64,000 nucleotides of DNA from Pelagophyceae sp. CCMP2097 (GCA_026770575.1 MU657165.1:938482-1002481); one strand, 5' to 3'. Shown: positions 31,207 through 42,139, counted from the first letter of the stretch. Notes: generated by a model not told the origin, from the letters alone. Program-made: numbers and translations.

Positions 31207-31699
31207 TGAGGACCCGAAGGGTCCTTGCCGTTTATTCAACGTCAGTTTACGGTAAGGGCCCTTCGGGTCCTTTGATTGAAGGATTACCAGGGGCAATTAT
31301 GTCTGTCTGTCCGTCTGTCTGTCTGTCTGTCCGTCCGTCGACGGGTCCATCCGCGAGGTTCCACCTTTGGGAAGAAAAAAAACAGCAACTCGGCCGATTT
31401 AGCGATTGGTGGTTGATGCGATTGCTAAAATTGGGAGTTGAGGTCGAGNNNNNNNNNNAGGAGCCTCATTGGAATCATCATAGAAGAAGTTTTTGGTCAC
31501 AGGTTCGAATCTGGTCGGCCGCAAAAAAAAGAAAAAATAAATAGCTCAATAAGAAATAAAATAATAAAAATAAAGACAAGGAGGATTTGATAGTTCAGCG
31601 ATTAGTTAAATAATTTCAATTATTTACGTGGGCATTGCAATGGGATTTGGCTGTATCCTTCGGGTCCTCCGTGTGCCTCCGGCGCGCTCTTGTAATATA
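31207..31699 (+). repeat. Interspersed tRNA-like (SINE-like) repeat, copy A
   Basis: Begins with the GGACCCGAAGG...CCTTCGGGTCC hairpin, continues through a (GTCT)n run, then a segment with AGCGATTGGTGG (A-box-like) and GGTTCGAATC (a good pol III B box) within TCGGCCG arms, then A-rich sequence, and ends GGCGCGCTCTTGTAATA. The same order is found at 56517-57008 and 57009-57418. A 10-base gap of N lies inside (31450-31459). Confidence 0.75.
31450..31459. other. Assembly gap
   Basis: Ten N bases inside repeat copy A. Confidence 0.99.
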
Positions 31700-32018
31700 C
31701 AATTGTATTATACACTTCTCCCCGGGATTAAATCAAACCCTCACGTCTCCACCACGAGGAGTCGCGCGCAAAGGCGCACCTTCGCACGGTGCCATCGCTG
31801 GTATTCGCAGTCTTCGTGGGGGTGTATTGGCCTATATAGGGATCGAACGCGCTCCGGAGTGACGAGTCCCGGTCGCGCGCGGCGGAGCTCCATCCGAGTC
31901 GTCGCCGAAGGTTTTAGGCGACGCCGGTGGAGAACTCGGAGAGTCGGAGGTCTGCGACCCCAGGTGCACGGTCCTCGAAGTCCCCTCACGTTGGTCTTCT
32001 CGCCCAGCCTCATCTCCA

Positions 32019-32957
32019 ATGTCGCTGCGCTTCGCCGCGGTCGCTCTGTTGTTGGCGCGCGCCGCCGAGGCGCTCTCCGCCGGGCCGCTTCCCGCGGGCA
32101 CCGCGCCCCTATCCGCCGTTGCGCCGCGTTCTATGTCGGCGGTCGTCGACGAGGCTTTGGAGGCGGTGCGCGGCACGGACCGCGGCGTGCTCGTCGACGA
32201 CTCGAAGCGCGGCCGCATCGACGCGCTGATCCGCGAGCTCGAGGCGTCGTACGACGGTTGCGATGCTTTAATCGACGCCCGCCTCTTCCGCGAGTGCGAA
32301 GTCGTCTACGTCGGCCAGGGCACGTCGAAGACCGCCAACGCGGCGGGCGGCCGCTTCCGCGGCCGCGTCGGACGCGCGCTTTTCCGGACGCGCGCTTTGT
32401 ACCAGCACGTGCTTCGCGAAGGGGGCGAGGACGTCGCGGTCAACCTCGTCGCATTCCGCCTCTTCGGCGTTCTGCCCGGCGTCGCCGTGCTCCGCGGTTC
32501 CGTGAGAACCGAAGACGACCGCGAGGCGCTGAGTTTGAAGTACTCGAGAGCGCTCGGCCCGAACACGATCCGCGCCGACTTTGAGGCGCCGCGCGTTTCG
32601 CTCGGGCCGCGAAGCTGGCGGCTCCTGAATCTGCGCGTCGGGCCCGTGTCGACGGTGCGCTTGGACACGACGTACCTCGACGACCGCGTCCGAATCTCGC
32701 GCGGCGGGTCTTCCGGCACGCCCTTTATATTCACCGCGAGCGGCCGCACGGCAGACGCGGACGAATGGCGCGCCGTTTACAAATCAAAGCCCGCGACGGC
32801 AAAGGGCCTCGCCAAGGGCGGCTTTGCCGCGGCGGTCCTCGCCGCCGTCGTCCGGCGCCCGTCGGTCTCCGCCGTCCTCGCCGTCGTCAGCCTCGGCCTC
32901 TATACGTCGACGGGCGGCATCGTCGAAAACGACGGCACCCAGCCCATGGCATCATAA
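32019..32957 (+). CDS. PAP/fibrillin plastid lipid-associated protein
   Basis: A single exon of 312 residues. The start MSLRFAAVALLLARAAEALSAG is a signal peptide, and the following Ser/Pro/Ala stretch fits a plastid presequence. The domain begins at DDSKRGRIDALIRELEA and ends with RLLNLRVGPVSTVRLDTTYLDD and RVRISRGGSSGTPFIF, the classic fibrillin C-terminal pattern. Fibrillins bind lipids or quinones in thylakoids and plastoglobules. The C-terminal VVRRPSVSAVLAVVSLGLY segment may be a membrane anchor, uncommon in the family. A TATA-like GCCTATATAGGG lies about 180 bp upstream. Confidence 0.82.
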   Translation: MSLRFAAVALLLARAAEALSAGPLPAGTAPLSAVAPRSMSAVVDEALEAVRGTDRGVLVDDSKRGRIDALIRELEASYDGCDALIDARLFRECEVVYVGQGTSKTANAAGGRFRGRVGRALFRTRALYQHVLREGGEDVAVNLVAFRLFGVLPGVAVLRGSVRTEDDREALSLKYSRALGPNTIRADFEAPRVSLGPRSWRLLNLRVGPVSTVRLDTTYLDDRVRISRGGSSGTPFIFTASGRTADADEWRAVYKSKPATAKGLAKGGFAAAVLAAVVRRPSVSAVLAVVSLGLYTSTGGIVENDGTQPMAS

Positions 32958-33014
32958 ACGACACACGATACTTTATAGAGCCGCGGACGGTGCCTCTGCC
33001 GCCCTGGCCGCGCC

Positions 33015-33363
33015 TCAGGCGCGCTTCGCCCGCGGCGGCGCGCCGGCGTCGTTCGGTCTCGCGTGCGCCGGCTGCTTCGAGACGTTGTCCAGGAAGCGCT
33101 TGTAGCTGCGGAGGGTCAGGGTTTATCGACGGCGGCCGCGGAGGCGCCGCAGAGGGTTGGAGCATCGACGCTCGACAGCGGCATCGGCCCGCAGAGAGGC
33201 GTGCCGCCGGGGCTCCGCGCGTGGGGGCGCACACTGCGTCTCTTGTGGCTCTGAGGAGCTCGGGCACAGCCGGGTCGGTGCAGAGCGAGTATGCGAAGGA
33301 GAGGATGACTGGGGAGAGGAGGCAGAGGAAAATGTACTTGACGAGGCGCATATACGTTACCAT
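33015..33363 (-). CDS. Small single-span membrane protein
   Basis: Two exons (33233-33363 and 33015-33105, GT-AG) give 73 residues. One membrane helix (YIFLCLLSPVILSFAYSL) follows a short basic N-terminus (MVTYMRLVK). The C-terminus is basic and polar (YKRFLDNVSKQPAHARP...AKRA). Protein-like sequence also extends upstream of the ATG to an AG at about 33430 (KSRYNAESKLVRFRM), so an earlier start exon is possible. I cannot assign a family. It converges on the fibrillin gene, 57 bp apart. Confidence 0.45.
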
Positions 33364-33886
33364 TCGGAACCGGACCAGCTTTGACTCGGCGTTGTACCGG
33401 CTCTTGCGCCGCCGCGGCGCGCCGCCGGGCTAAAGGGGTCCGTCAAACGTCGCCGCACGGTCGCAAGGACGCACGGGCCGCTCCTTTTGGCCCTGGACCT
33501 CGAGCACCGCTAAGCTCAGGACCTATGCACGCATATGACTGCAGCGTTACAGGACGGATGCGACGCACCAGCAGCACGCGCAGGCACGCCGCCTTGGCGC
33601 CCGGGCCGCGCCTCGCAAGGAGAGGCATTCCACCGGACGAAAGCTTCGGTCCGTGCGACTTTTCGGCGACACGTTTGAGTGATAAAGTTTCGACCTCGGA
33701 ATTGTGCTTCGCGTGAAATCTCGGCCGGACGCGTGGACGCGCGCGGGTTTCGACCGCGGCGCCCGCTCGTAAAAGGCGCCGCGGCCCCGCCGCCGGAATC
33801 TCGGCGCCCGAGTCGGTGCGAGGCTCAAAGGGGGGTAGTCGCCTCGAACAGTCGCTTTTGCCCGGCGCCGTCGGCGTCCGCGCAGG
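33364..33886. other. Intergenic region
   Basis: Holds the possible first exon of the small membrane protein (near 33365-33430) and the promoter of the J-domain gene. Nothing else is supported. Confidence 0.3.
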
Positions 33887-36269
33887 ATGGACGCCGCGTG
33901 GAACGATTCGGGCGCGTCGCCGTACGACGTGCTCGGCGTCGACGACGATGCCTCGGACGCTGCGGTGAAGACGGCGTACCGCGAGCTTGCTCGCCTTTTC
34001 CATCCGGACCGCAACCACGCCGCCGCCGACGCGGAACTGCGCACGGCGCACTTCGTCAAGGTCAAAAAGGCGTACGAGACGCTCTCCGACTCTGCGGCGC
34101 GCAAGTTGTACGACTCTTGCCTGCTGAACCGGGAAAAGCTCGTGCGAAAGAACCAATTCAAGTACGCAGTCGCGCACGCCCCAGAGTTCAGAGACGTCGT
34201 CGACGAGCAGTTCAAGGACGCCGTCCTCGACCCGGACTCGGAGATCGCCGGTGAGCATGCGACGTTTGCGCTCAAACGACCGGACCCACCTTTGCGTAGG
34301 GGACGCAATCGTACTGTGCTGCGAGAGCTGCGGCGCGCCTTCATCCTTCCGATGCTCGATCTGTGACATGCTCGTCTGTCGCTTTTGCTCTTTGAAGCAG
34401 CACGCAAAAGACAACATCCCCCCGCACTATCCCGCAAAGTACTCGCCCAGATTCCGCCGAGAGCTCGAGTGCTTGAGCAGCGTCTTTCGACGCGTCTGCC
34501 TTCGAGGCGCCTCCGTCGTCGAACCGCGCCCGCAGGTCCGAGGGCCGGAAGCAGCGCCTGCTTCGGCACCAGGCCGACGACGCGCGGCCCTGGGCCAGAG
34601 GCGGCGCCTTCCGCGCGGCGGAGCGGCGGCTCTTCAAGCGCGTAAGCCGCCGCGCGGCCGACGGCGCGCAGGCCGGCGACACCGCGAAGCTCGCGAGGTG
34701 CTACGGCTGGTGCCAGACGGCGGGTGCTGTCTACGTCGCCGTCTGGGTGCCCGAGGACGACTTTTCCGACGTCAGTATCGACCTCCACCACGCCGGCCGG
34801 CGGCCGAGCCTCTGCGTCTCGCCGCGCGCCGAGGCGGGCGCCGCCGTCCTGGACCGCGAGTTGGCTTACGACGTCGACTTGGCGCACGACCTCGAGTGCG
34901 TCAGCTTCGCCGCGACCAACGTAGTCGCCATCAAGGCGGTCAAATCAAACTACGGCGAGGCGTGGGCCTCTTTATTCGCCGGCGACTCGGTCCGCGCGCG
35001 CGACGCGGGCGACCACGACGCCCACGACTGGAAATGGGACGAGGCCTACGCGTGGGACGACCTCGACGCCGGCGTTATAATCGACGTCCACGTCCCGCGC
35101 GGCTGCACGAAACGGCATTTGAATGTCATCGTCACCGCGCGCAAAGTCCAAGTACTAGTACTCGACCAACCGCGCGCTGACGATTCGACCGACGACACGT
35201 GCGACGACGACGCGGGCGTCTGCTGGTTCCGGCACTTCGTCTACGACTGCCGCGCCGCCGAATCATCATGGTGCCTCGAGGACGTCGACGGCCGGCGCGT
35301 CGTGCGTCTGTCGCTGTCGTTCGCCAACCTGCCTCGGAAGACGGCGGACCAGAAATGCGGCTCCGTCGTCGTTATAGACAAGGCGTCCGTGGTGAGTTTG
35401 TTCCACGAAGACGCAGACGAGCTCTTCACGCTCGCGACGGCGCAGCTGGTCGCGTTTCTGGACCACGGGCCGCGATTTGTCGCCGAGGCCGACCTGCGCT
35501 GCGACGCGGCCGCGCTCTTGCGCGCACTCCGACGCGACCGGCCGCGGCAGCGCCGGAGCGAGCCGCTGCTGCCCAAGTTTTCAGACGCGGAGAGCCGCGC
35601 CGAGGACCGCCATGCGCAGCGCATCGGCGCCGAATTCGTCCCGGGCGAGCCCGTGCGGCAGTGGTACGCCCGCGCCGCCATCACTCGCGACGACGACTGG
35701 GCGGCCAGCCAGGGCCCCGCCGACGACGCGCACGCTTCGAGGCCTATAGAGGTGGACGGCCCGCCTCCACCGGCCGACGGCGAGACGAGAGGCCTCGCGG
35801 CAGCCGACGCCCCAGCATCAGAGGCGCCCCGGGACGGCCCCGTGGCGATCACGACGTTCGCGTGGGACGGCAACCGCCCGCGTCGGCGGAAACGGTCGCG
35901 AACAAACGGGCATCTGTGGCGAACGGACGCGCGATTTTGGCGCCGTCACCGCCGCGTCTAGGCGGCGGCTTGGCGGACGACGTGGTGCGCCTCTACCTGT
36001 CGCTCGGCGACGCCGTGCCGGAGCTGGCGCCGGACATGGTCTCGGTGCGCTTCGAGTCGCGGGCGGTGCGCGTCACCGTAAACGCGCCGGGCGGGGCACT
36101 GTTTTTCGAGACGCACCTCTTCGCCGCCGTCGTCCCGAAAAAGTCCACGCTCACCTTCAAGCTGGCCAAGCGCGTCGTCGTCATAAGCCTCCGCAAGAAG
36201 CGCGCCGGCGCCTGGGCAACCCTCGCGCGCGACGTCAACGCTATAGAGACGACGGCGGCCAAGAGCTGA
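33887..36269 (+). CDS. J-domain / Cys-rich zinc / multi-CS-domain fusion protein
   Basis: Exons 33887-34250, 34300-34468 and 34536-about 35900, plus a last exon from about 35950 to 36269. The J domain (residues 12-75) has SPYDVLGVDDDAS and the HPD tripeptide (39-41), so it should stimulate Hsp70. Next comes a zinc-finger-like Cys/His cluster, CCESCGAPSSFRCSICDMLVCRFC ending KQHAK, of B-box-like spacing (the quoted cluster continues past 20 residues only as alternate Cys pairs at about residues 128-152). Three beta-rich CS/p23-like segments follow: CYGWCQTAGAVYVAVWVP, YAWDDLDAGVIIDVHVP and VVRLYLSLGDAVPEL...VRVTVNAP. CS domains bind Hsp90/Hsp70 machinery, so a co-chaperone role is likely. The junction to the last exon is not resolved; a frame change near 35900-35950 requires an intron. 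Confidence 0.7.
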
Positions 36270-36467
36270 CGCGGTTGCGCGCCTCTGCACCGCCTTGTAA
36301 TTTATATCGAGTGCCACCCCAAGTCCGCACACGTCGTGCGCGCGCCTCCGACTGGGTGCGTGCTGCGGCATGAACTCATCGTGCGCTGCGGCGCTACGAA
36401 TACCAGAAAGTGTTCTTGGGCGCTAATCGCTCCGGGTTTTCTTCAGGACGCAAGGTCCGCTGAAGGC

Positions 36468-36593
36468 ATGCGGCGGCCCTCGCTCGCGGCGGCGCTGCTG
36501 CTTTTGGCCGGCCTGGCCGGCGCGGAGGCGATGCGGCGGCCCTCGCTGGCGGCGGCGCTGCTCTTGGTGGCCCGTCTGGCCGGCGCGGAGGAG
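36468..36593 (+). repeat. Tandem duplication of a 63-bp signal-peptide unit
   Basis: Two head-to-tail 63-bp copies, each starting ATGCGGCGGCCCTCGCT and each coding for a complete 21-residue signal peptide, with about six base differences. Confidence 0.9.
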
Positions 36594-37337
36594 GCCGACA
36601 CGGTCTGCCGCAGCGAATGCGCCCAGGCTCGGCGGCGCCTCGACCCGGTGCGCCCATGACCGCACCCGCCTTCGAGGGCGCTGTGAATGCCTTCCGACGA
36701 CGCTGTCGCCCCAGCTTCGAGCGTGCCGCCGGTCCTTGCGCGAAGCCGCCGCGCGCGGCTCGCCGTCGTGCGTCTCCGCGCGCTTCGCAGCGAGCCGTCG
36801 AGAGTCTCCTCGTCTCAAAGAGCCGCCTCGCGCGCGTCTTCGAGGGCGTTGCCTAGGAACGCGGCGGGCAACGCGTGCCTGACTTCGTTCCACCGCGCCT
36901 TTGCGGACGAGTGCCATTCGGCGTGCAAGCACCGCGATGACGTCGCATTTACTTCGCGCCTCGCCGACGCGCACAGCTCGCACGCCGGCTGCGGCGGCGC
37001 CGACGACGAGCGCGCCTGCGCCGCGGGCTACGCCGCGGGCGCGGCGCAGACGCGCGCCTTCTTCTTTTCGCCGCCGCCCCCTCCGCCGCCGCCCACGGCC
37101 GCCGAGGCCGCGGCGCCCGTGCCGGAAGAAATCATCGAGGTGGCGTACCCCGGCGCGGGCACGGCCGTGCTGGAGCGCTACGCCGGCCAGACGCTGCGCG
37201 ACGCCGCCGAGGCGTGGTGCGCGGCAAATGACTTTGAGCTCACCGCGTGCGTCCGAATCTGCCTCTTAAAGGCGCAGGCGTCCCGCGCCGGCCTCGCGCC
37301 GGGCCAAGAGGGCAAAGGCATCCACCGCCTGCGATGA
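36468..37337 (+). CDS. Small secreted Cys-rich protein with duplicated signal peptide
   Basis: The first exon (36468 to about 36640) encodes MRRPSLAAALLLLAGLAG, then immediately a second near-identical copy starting with its own Met at 36531, then TVCRSECAQARR. The second exon starts at about 36857 with NACLTSFHRAFADECHSACKHRDD, a Pro run, and IIEVAYPGAGTAVLERYAG to the stop. Paired Cys spaced C-x3-C recur (CRSEC, CHSAC, CVRIC), hinting at disulphide-linked helical hairpins. The junction between the exons requires a GC donor or one I did not identify. No family is recognised. Either Met can start a functional signal peptide. Confidence 0.5.
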
Positions 37338-37563
37338 AGTCTGTAATCAATGTGCTGTGCTGTGCTCCGAGCGGCGGACGACGGAGGACACCGCAATCTG
37401 AGTGATCCCCACGTGTTCGGACGGGGACTCCGACGTGATGCACCGGGGGCGTCGACTGCACACTGAGATAGTAGCGAAAATGGTGGCACTACGTATCGGC
37501 GGTCGGTCCCGCGGCGGGGCAGCGGTCCACACTGAAAAAACGGGCTGGGAAAACTCGGGGCGG

Positions 37564-40208
37564 TCAGCTTTCTCGACTGCTGGCCGAGTCGCGAACGTCG
37601 GACTTGTTGGAGCAGGCCGACTCGAGCGTGGCGTTCAAGTCTGCGCTGGCGCCGAGGTTGGACGACGCGTGGGACTCGTAGCTCTTCAAGAGCGACGCGT
37701 GGCACCGCGGCGAGACTTTTGAAGACGGCGCGGCGGCGTCGCGCGGCCGCCGCGGCGGCGCGGCCGCCGGCATGCGCAGCGCGCCGTCGAGGTGCGCGCG
37801 CTGGAGCTTGCCCATGGTCGCCCCCAAGGCGTCGACCTTGTCGGCGTCATCGCCGCCGTGGCGGGCGCTGGGCTTCTTCGCTCGGCGCGCGGCGGCGGCG
37901 GCGGCGCGGACGTCGGCGTAGACGCGGTGCATGTCCTCGAGCTCGACGCCGAGCTGTGCGGCGACCTTTGAGAGGAGCTGCGGCGAGAGCGATTCGCCGA
38001 CGACGTTCTCGCGGCCGCGCAGCAGGCCGGCGTCGCGCGCTTCTTCAAGCGCTGAGAGCATGGCAGGGAGGCCGCGGTCTAACTGCTGCGGCAGCGCGCG
38101 CTGCACGATTGGCCCGAGCGCGGCTCGGCGGCCGCCGCGGACGAACGCGCACTGGAGCAGATCCGCCGCCCCCGGCCGCTCCGCGGGGTCCTTGCGGAGG
38201 CAGCGGTAGATAAAGTGCTGGAAGTCGGCGGAGAACTTGTCCGCGTCCAGCTTGGGCGCCGGTGAAGACTGAACGGCGTGCAAAATGTCAAAATAACCCG
38301 ACTTTGCGTTGCCGGCAAACGGGTTCTCGCCGAGCGCCGTCGAAAGGAGCGAGAGGCCGAGGGACCAGACGTCGCTGGCGTACGAGTAGCTGCCGCCGCC
38401 GGCGACGCGCTCGGGGGCCATATAGGCCAGCGTCCCGACGAAGGACGACGCCAGAGACGTGTCGTCGTCCAGCGCGCGGTGGCACCCATAGTCGGAAACC
38501 TTGCACTCGCCGCGCAGGTTCAGCAGGATGTTCGACGGCTTGATGTCGCGGTGCAGCTCTCGGCGGCCGTGGATGAAGGCCAGGGCGGAGAGGACGCAAA
38601 AGGCCACGCGTGCGAGGAGGCGCTCGTCGACGCACGCGCCCGTCCTCTTCGTGGCGCGCTTGACGTTTTCGAGCGAGCCGCCGTTCATGAGCTCGAGGAC
38701 GAGGCAGAGCGAGTTGGAGGCTGGGTCGACGAAGGTATCAAGGAAGTCAATGACGAACCTGCACCCCGTGCCCGTGGCGGCGTTCGGCCGCGGCGGCGCG
38801 CCGGGCCCGGCGGGCACGGTTTGGAAGAGGCCGTGCTGGATTCGGGCCGCGAGGGCGGTGGGGCCCTTGAGGCCGTGGAGGGCTCGGAGCTCGAGGACCA
38901 TTTGCCTTCGGCGTCCATCGTCGTCGATACACATTCGTTTAACCGCAACCACAATCCCCGAAGGCGCGTGCAAAGCGCGCTGCACGCAGCCGCCGGCGCC
39001 GCGGCCCAGCTCGTCGAGGGCCACAAGCTCGCACCGCAACGACGGCGAGTCGAATTGCTTGGCGCCCTCTGGCCCAATCTCAAACTCGCCCAGCTTGAGC
39101 ACCCCAGCCTCGCTCAGCTCGTACTCAGTCTCCTGCGACGCCGCGCGAGACCGCGTCGACGCCGAAGACTCGGGCGGCAGCTCCGTGCGCAGGACGATGC
39201 CCGACACCGCCGGGCCGCGCCGCCGCTGCTGCTGGTGCGACACGCTCCTGCGCAGCGCGAGCGGCGAGTCCGGCGCCGCGGCGAGGCCCAGCGGCGCCGA
39301 CTCGGGCCGCGGCCAGCGTTCCGCGGCGCGCGGCGCGTCGGCGGCGTCGTCGACGCCCGTCGACGCCCGGCGCCGCCGCTGCCAGATCAACTCGTGCACA
39401 CGGAGGTGCCGCCGGCCGCGCTGCGTCACGCCGCGCGGTGAAGAGGCCTCGGCATTCGGCGACAGAGCCCGCTGCGGCACCACGCGGCCCACGTGCCTAC
39501 GGCGCCGCGGCGTCGCGAAGCACGCGGCCGACCAAGGATGCGCCGCGGGACGCACACGTTGCCGTTCGCGCGCCAGCGCGCGGCGGCGACAGGGCTCTTC
39601 TTGCTCTCCGGCGACGACCGCAGCTCCTCCGGCGGCTCCTCTTCGACGGCGTACGCCAGCGGCGAGACGACGTGCCTAGCCCGGCGGCGGGCTCGATGCG
39701 CGGGCGGCGGGCACGGGCGGGCTCCGCACTGTCGCGGTGTGGCGCGCTCGCCGCGCCATCGATCCTCGACGGCGCGCTGCGCGAGGCCGACGGTGTCCTC
39801 GATCGACGAGTCTGATTCGTCGCGCCTACGCGGCCTCGGTCGAAGAGGTCCGTCCGGGACCGTATGCACGCACTCGGACTCGTCGGACTCGTCGACTTCG
39901 GCGTCGGGCTCGCGGGCGCGCGAGGTCGGCGCCGCGGCTCCCCGCGAGTTTGCGAGGTGCGCGAGGAGCCTGCGCGCGTGTCCCTTTTCGAAGAAGCGCA
40001 CGTTCTCCTCGCGCAAGTCGTCGCGGAGGGAGTTTATGTCGTCGAAACCGTCTGCGACGAGCTGCTTCGCGTATGTCTCGGCGACGGCGCGTTCGATGCG
40101 CACGCGGTCCACCAGGAACGCCGCCAGGTCCGCGCGGCGGCCCATGCGCGACGCCCAAGACCGGAAAAGCTGAGCGAAACGCCGACGGGTATCGCCGAAT
40201 TGAAACAT
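37564..40208 (-). CDS. SAM-domain protein kinase (STE/MAP2K-like)
   Basis: Two exons (39556-40208 and 37564-39496, joined by a 59-bp GT-AG intron) give 861 residues. An N-terminal SAM-like helical domain (about 20-80; RIERAVAETYAKQLVADGFDD continuing INSLRDDL) precedes an Asp/Glu- and Arg-rich linker. The kinase domain (about 375-680) has DELGRGAGGCVQ, VVAVKRM (Lys404), LHRDIKPSNILLN, VSDYGCHRAL (DYG in place of DFG), GTLAYMAPERV and SDVWSLGLSLLS. Catalytic Lys and both Asp are present, so activity is expected. Overall it is nearest the MAP2K/STE group. The C-terminal 200 residues are low-complexity with Ser/Ala/Arg. Regulation through SAM-mediated oligomerisation is an inference. Confidence 0.8.
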
Positions 40209-40366
40209 TCGCGCTCAAAAGATTCGAATTCTTACTGGGCAAGTGCGCACACAGGCCCGGCCGGCCCACAGGGACATGCAGGCGCACACCTCCCCGGCCC
40301 CAAAACGCCGGCCCCGCGGGCGTGCCCCCAGTTGCAACGCCGTTCCTGTGACAAAGTCCGTCGAGC

Positions 40367-42139
40367 TTACAGGGAGGCGGTCGCCGCCTCATTCCGACTT
40401 GCTTGCGGCTCTTCCCCGCCGGCGAGCGCGGGCAGGAGGCGGAGCAAGCAGGCGGCGTCGAGTGCGGCGTAGCGCAGCTGGTTTTGCGACAGCGGCCTTT
40501 GCGCCCAGTCGGACCGCTGCAAAGCCTTGTCGAGGCTCTGGTGGCAGACGGCGGCGAAGACCGTCGCCAGCGACGGCGCGGACCTGCAGTCGCCGACGCC
40601 GCGCCGGAGCGCGAGGACCTGGACGTCGACGACGCGCCGCGACTCGACTTGCGCGCCGGCGAGTTTGCGGAGCACTTTGACGTCCTCACGCACGGCAAAG
40701 CCGACGAGGCGCAAATCGCCGCGCGAGAAGAGGTCGCGCACGGCGTCGCGCACGCCGTCCGCGATGCGCGGCTCGCGCGCGTCGAGGACCCACGCCGCGT
40801 CAGCGCGCATGGCGAGCTGGATGGTGCACGCGCCCGCGTCGTCAAACTCCACATCGAACGCGACGGTCTTCGCCGCCGCCAGTGCCAAGCGCATTTGTTG
40901 GAGCGCCTCGGGCGAGTCGACGAATGCCGCCGAAGCCGCCGCCGCGGCTGGCAGAGCCGCGCCGCGCGCCGGCGCCGCGGGCCACAGCGGCCGCGGAACC
41001 AGGTACGCCGCGGGCGGCCGCGGCGGCGCCGTCTGCAACGGCGGCTCGTCGGCGATGCCCAGCGCGCGGCGGAGGAGCCGCGCGAGCAGCTTGTTCGCGC
41101 GGCGCTCTTGCCGGTCCGCGTCCGAGTCGCGCAGCGCCGCGTCGTCGAGGCGGGCGAGCGCTTGCGCGAGCGCGGAATCGCAGCCGAGGCCGCGGAGCTG
41201 GTCCGCGGCGCCGGGGAGCCACTCGAACTCGGCGCCCGCGTGCGCCTCTACAAAGCGCGCCAGCGCGCCGTCGGCGTCGTCTTGGACCAGGCCCAGCGCC
41301 GCCTCGGCCGCGGCGCGCTGGCGCTCCGGCAAGGCGCCCAACGCCTTCTTCACGGTCCGCTTGCGCGACACCTGTGGCGCCGCCGGCGCCTTGGTCGGGC
41401 CGAGGGCGCGGCCGTTGCGCCGCTCAAAGGCGCCGCGGCGGCTCTGCGCCGTCGTCGGTTCGAGGCAGACGTCCGTTTCGCATCCGGCGAGGTCTGCCTC
41501 TTCCATGAAGCGCGCGTCGAGGTCGCCGTAGAGCAGGCCGTCGGAGTGCGTCTTTCGGAAGTTTATCCAGTTGCGCGCCTCTGCGTCCTCGCGCGAGATG
41601 AGGCGCTGCAGCGTTTCCGCTTGAAGATGCGACGCAGCTAACGATCTAGGGCTCTGGCCCTTGTTGTTGACGATCCTGGTGTTGGCGCCCCTTTCCAGCA
41701 GGAGGTCGACGACGTCGTCTCGGCAGCGCGTCACGGCGAAGAAGAGGGGCGTCTTGCCAAAAGAGAAAAGCCCAGTCGCGGAAGCGTCAATGTCGCAGCC
41801 CAAGGCGAGGAGCGCCTCGACGTTCTCCGCGGCGCCGCGCCACGCCGCAAAGTGCAGCGGGTTCTTCCCGGACGCGTCGCGGCACGCGTCGAGCGCATCG
41901 CCGCGCCAAGCTTCGATCGCCAGCGCTGCGATCAGCGCCGCGGAGTCGGCGCCGCCCGCCAGGCGCCGCAGCTGCGCCGGCGTCGCGGCCGGCTCCGCGC
42001 ACGCCCCAGAGTCCATGCACGCTCCGGAGGGCGCGGCGCGCGGCCGCCCGAGTGCGAGTGGCGAAGAGGGGCGCGGCGGGGCGCGGCGACTCGAGCGGCC
42101 GCCGGCGGACAGCGCGCCTTGCCCGCCGGCGAGGAGCAT
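40367..42139 (-). CDS. Ankyrin-repeat / DEDDy 3'-5' exonuclease fusion
   Basis: A single exon of 590 residues from the ATG at 42139 (a later ATG at 42016 is also possible). Residues about 75-180 form three ankyrin repeats (GKNPLHFAAWRGAAENVEAL, GKTPLFFAVTRCRDDVVDLL, NKGQSPRSLAAS). A linker contains an Ala-rich helical region. From about residue 415 there is an RNase D/WRN-type exonuclease: TVAFDVEFDDAGACTIQLAM (ExoI, Asp and Glu), LVGFAVREDVKVL (ExoII Asp) and YAALDAACLL (ExoIII Tyr and Asp), so the DEDDy set is complete. Relatives are EXD-type and Mut-7-like exonucleases acting on RNA or DNA ends. Ankyrin repeats are not standard in this family. Confidence 0.8.
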   Translation of the reverse strand: MLLAGGQGALSAGGRSSRRAPPRPSSPLALGRPRAAPSGACMDSGACAEPAATPAQLRRLAGGADSAALIAALAIEAWRGDALDACRDASGKNPLHFAAWRGAAENVEALLALGCDIDASATGLFSFGKTPLFFAVTRCRDDVVDLLLERGANTRIVNNKGQSPRSLAASHLQAETLQRLISREDAEARNWINFRKTHSDGLLYGDLDARFMEEADLAGCETDVCLEPTTAQSRRGAFERRNGRALGPTKAPAAPQVSRKRTVKKALGALPERQRAAAEAALGLVQDDADGALARFVEAHAGAEFEWLPGAADQLRGLGCDSALAQALARLDDAALRDSDADRQERRANKLLARLLRRALGIADEPPLQTAPPRPPAAYLVPRPLWPAAPARGAALPAAAAASAAFVDSPEALQQMRLALAAAKTVAFDVEFDDAGACTIQLAMRADAAWVLDAREPRIADGVRDAVRDLFSRGDLRLVGFAVREDVKVLRKLAGAQVESRRVVDVQVLALRRGVGDCRSAPSLATVFAAVCHQSLDKALQRSDWAQRPLSQNQLRYAALDAACLLRLLPALAGGEEPQASRNEAATASL

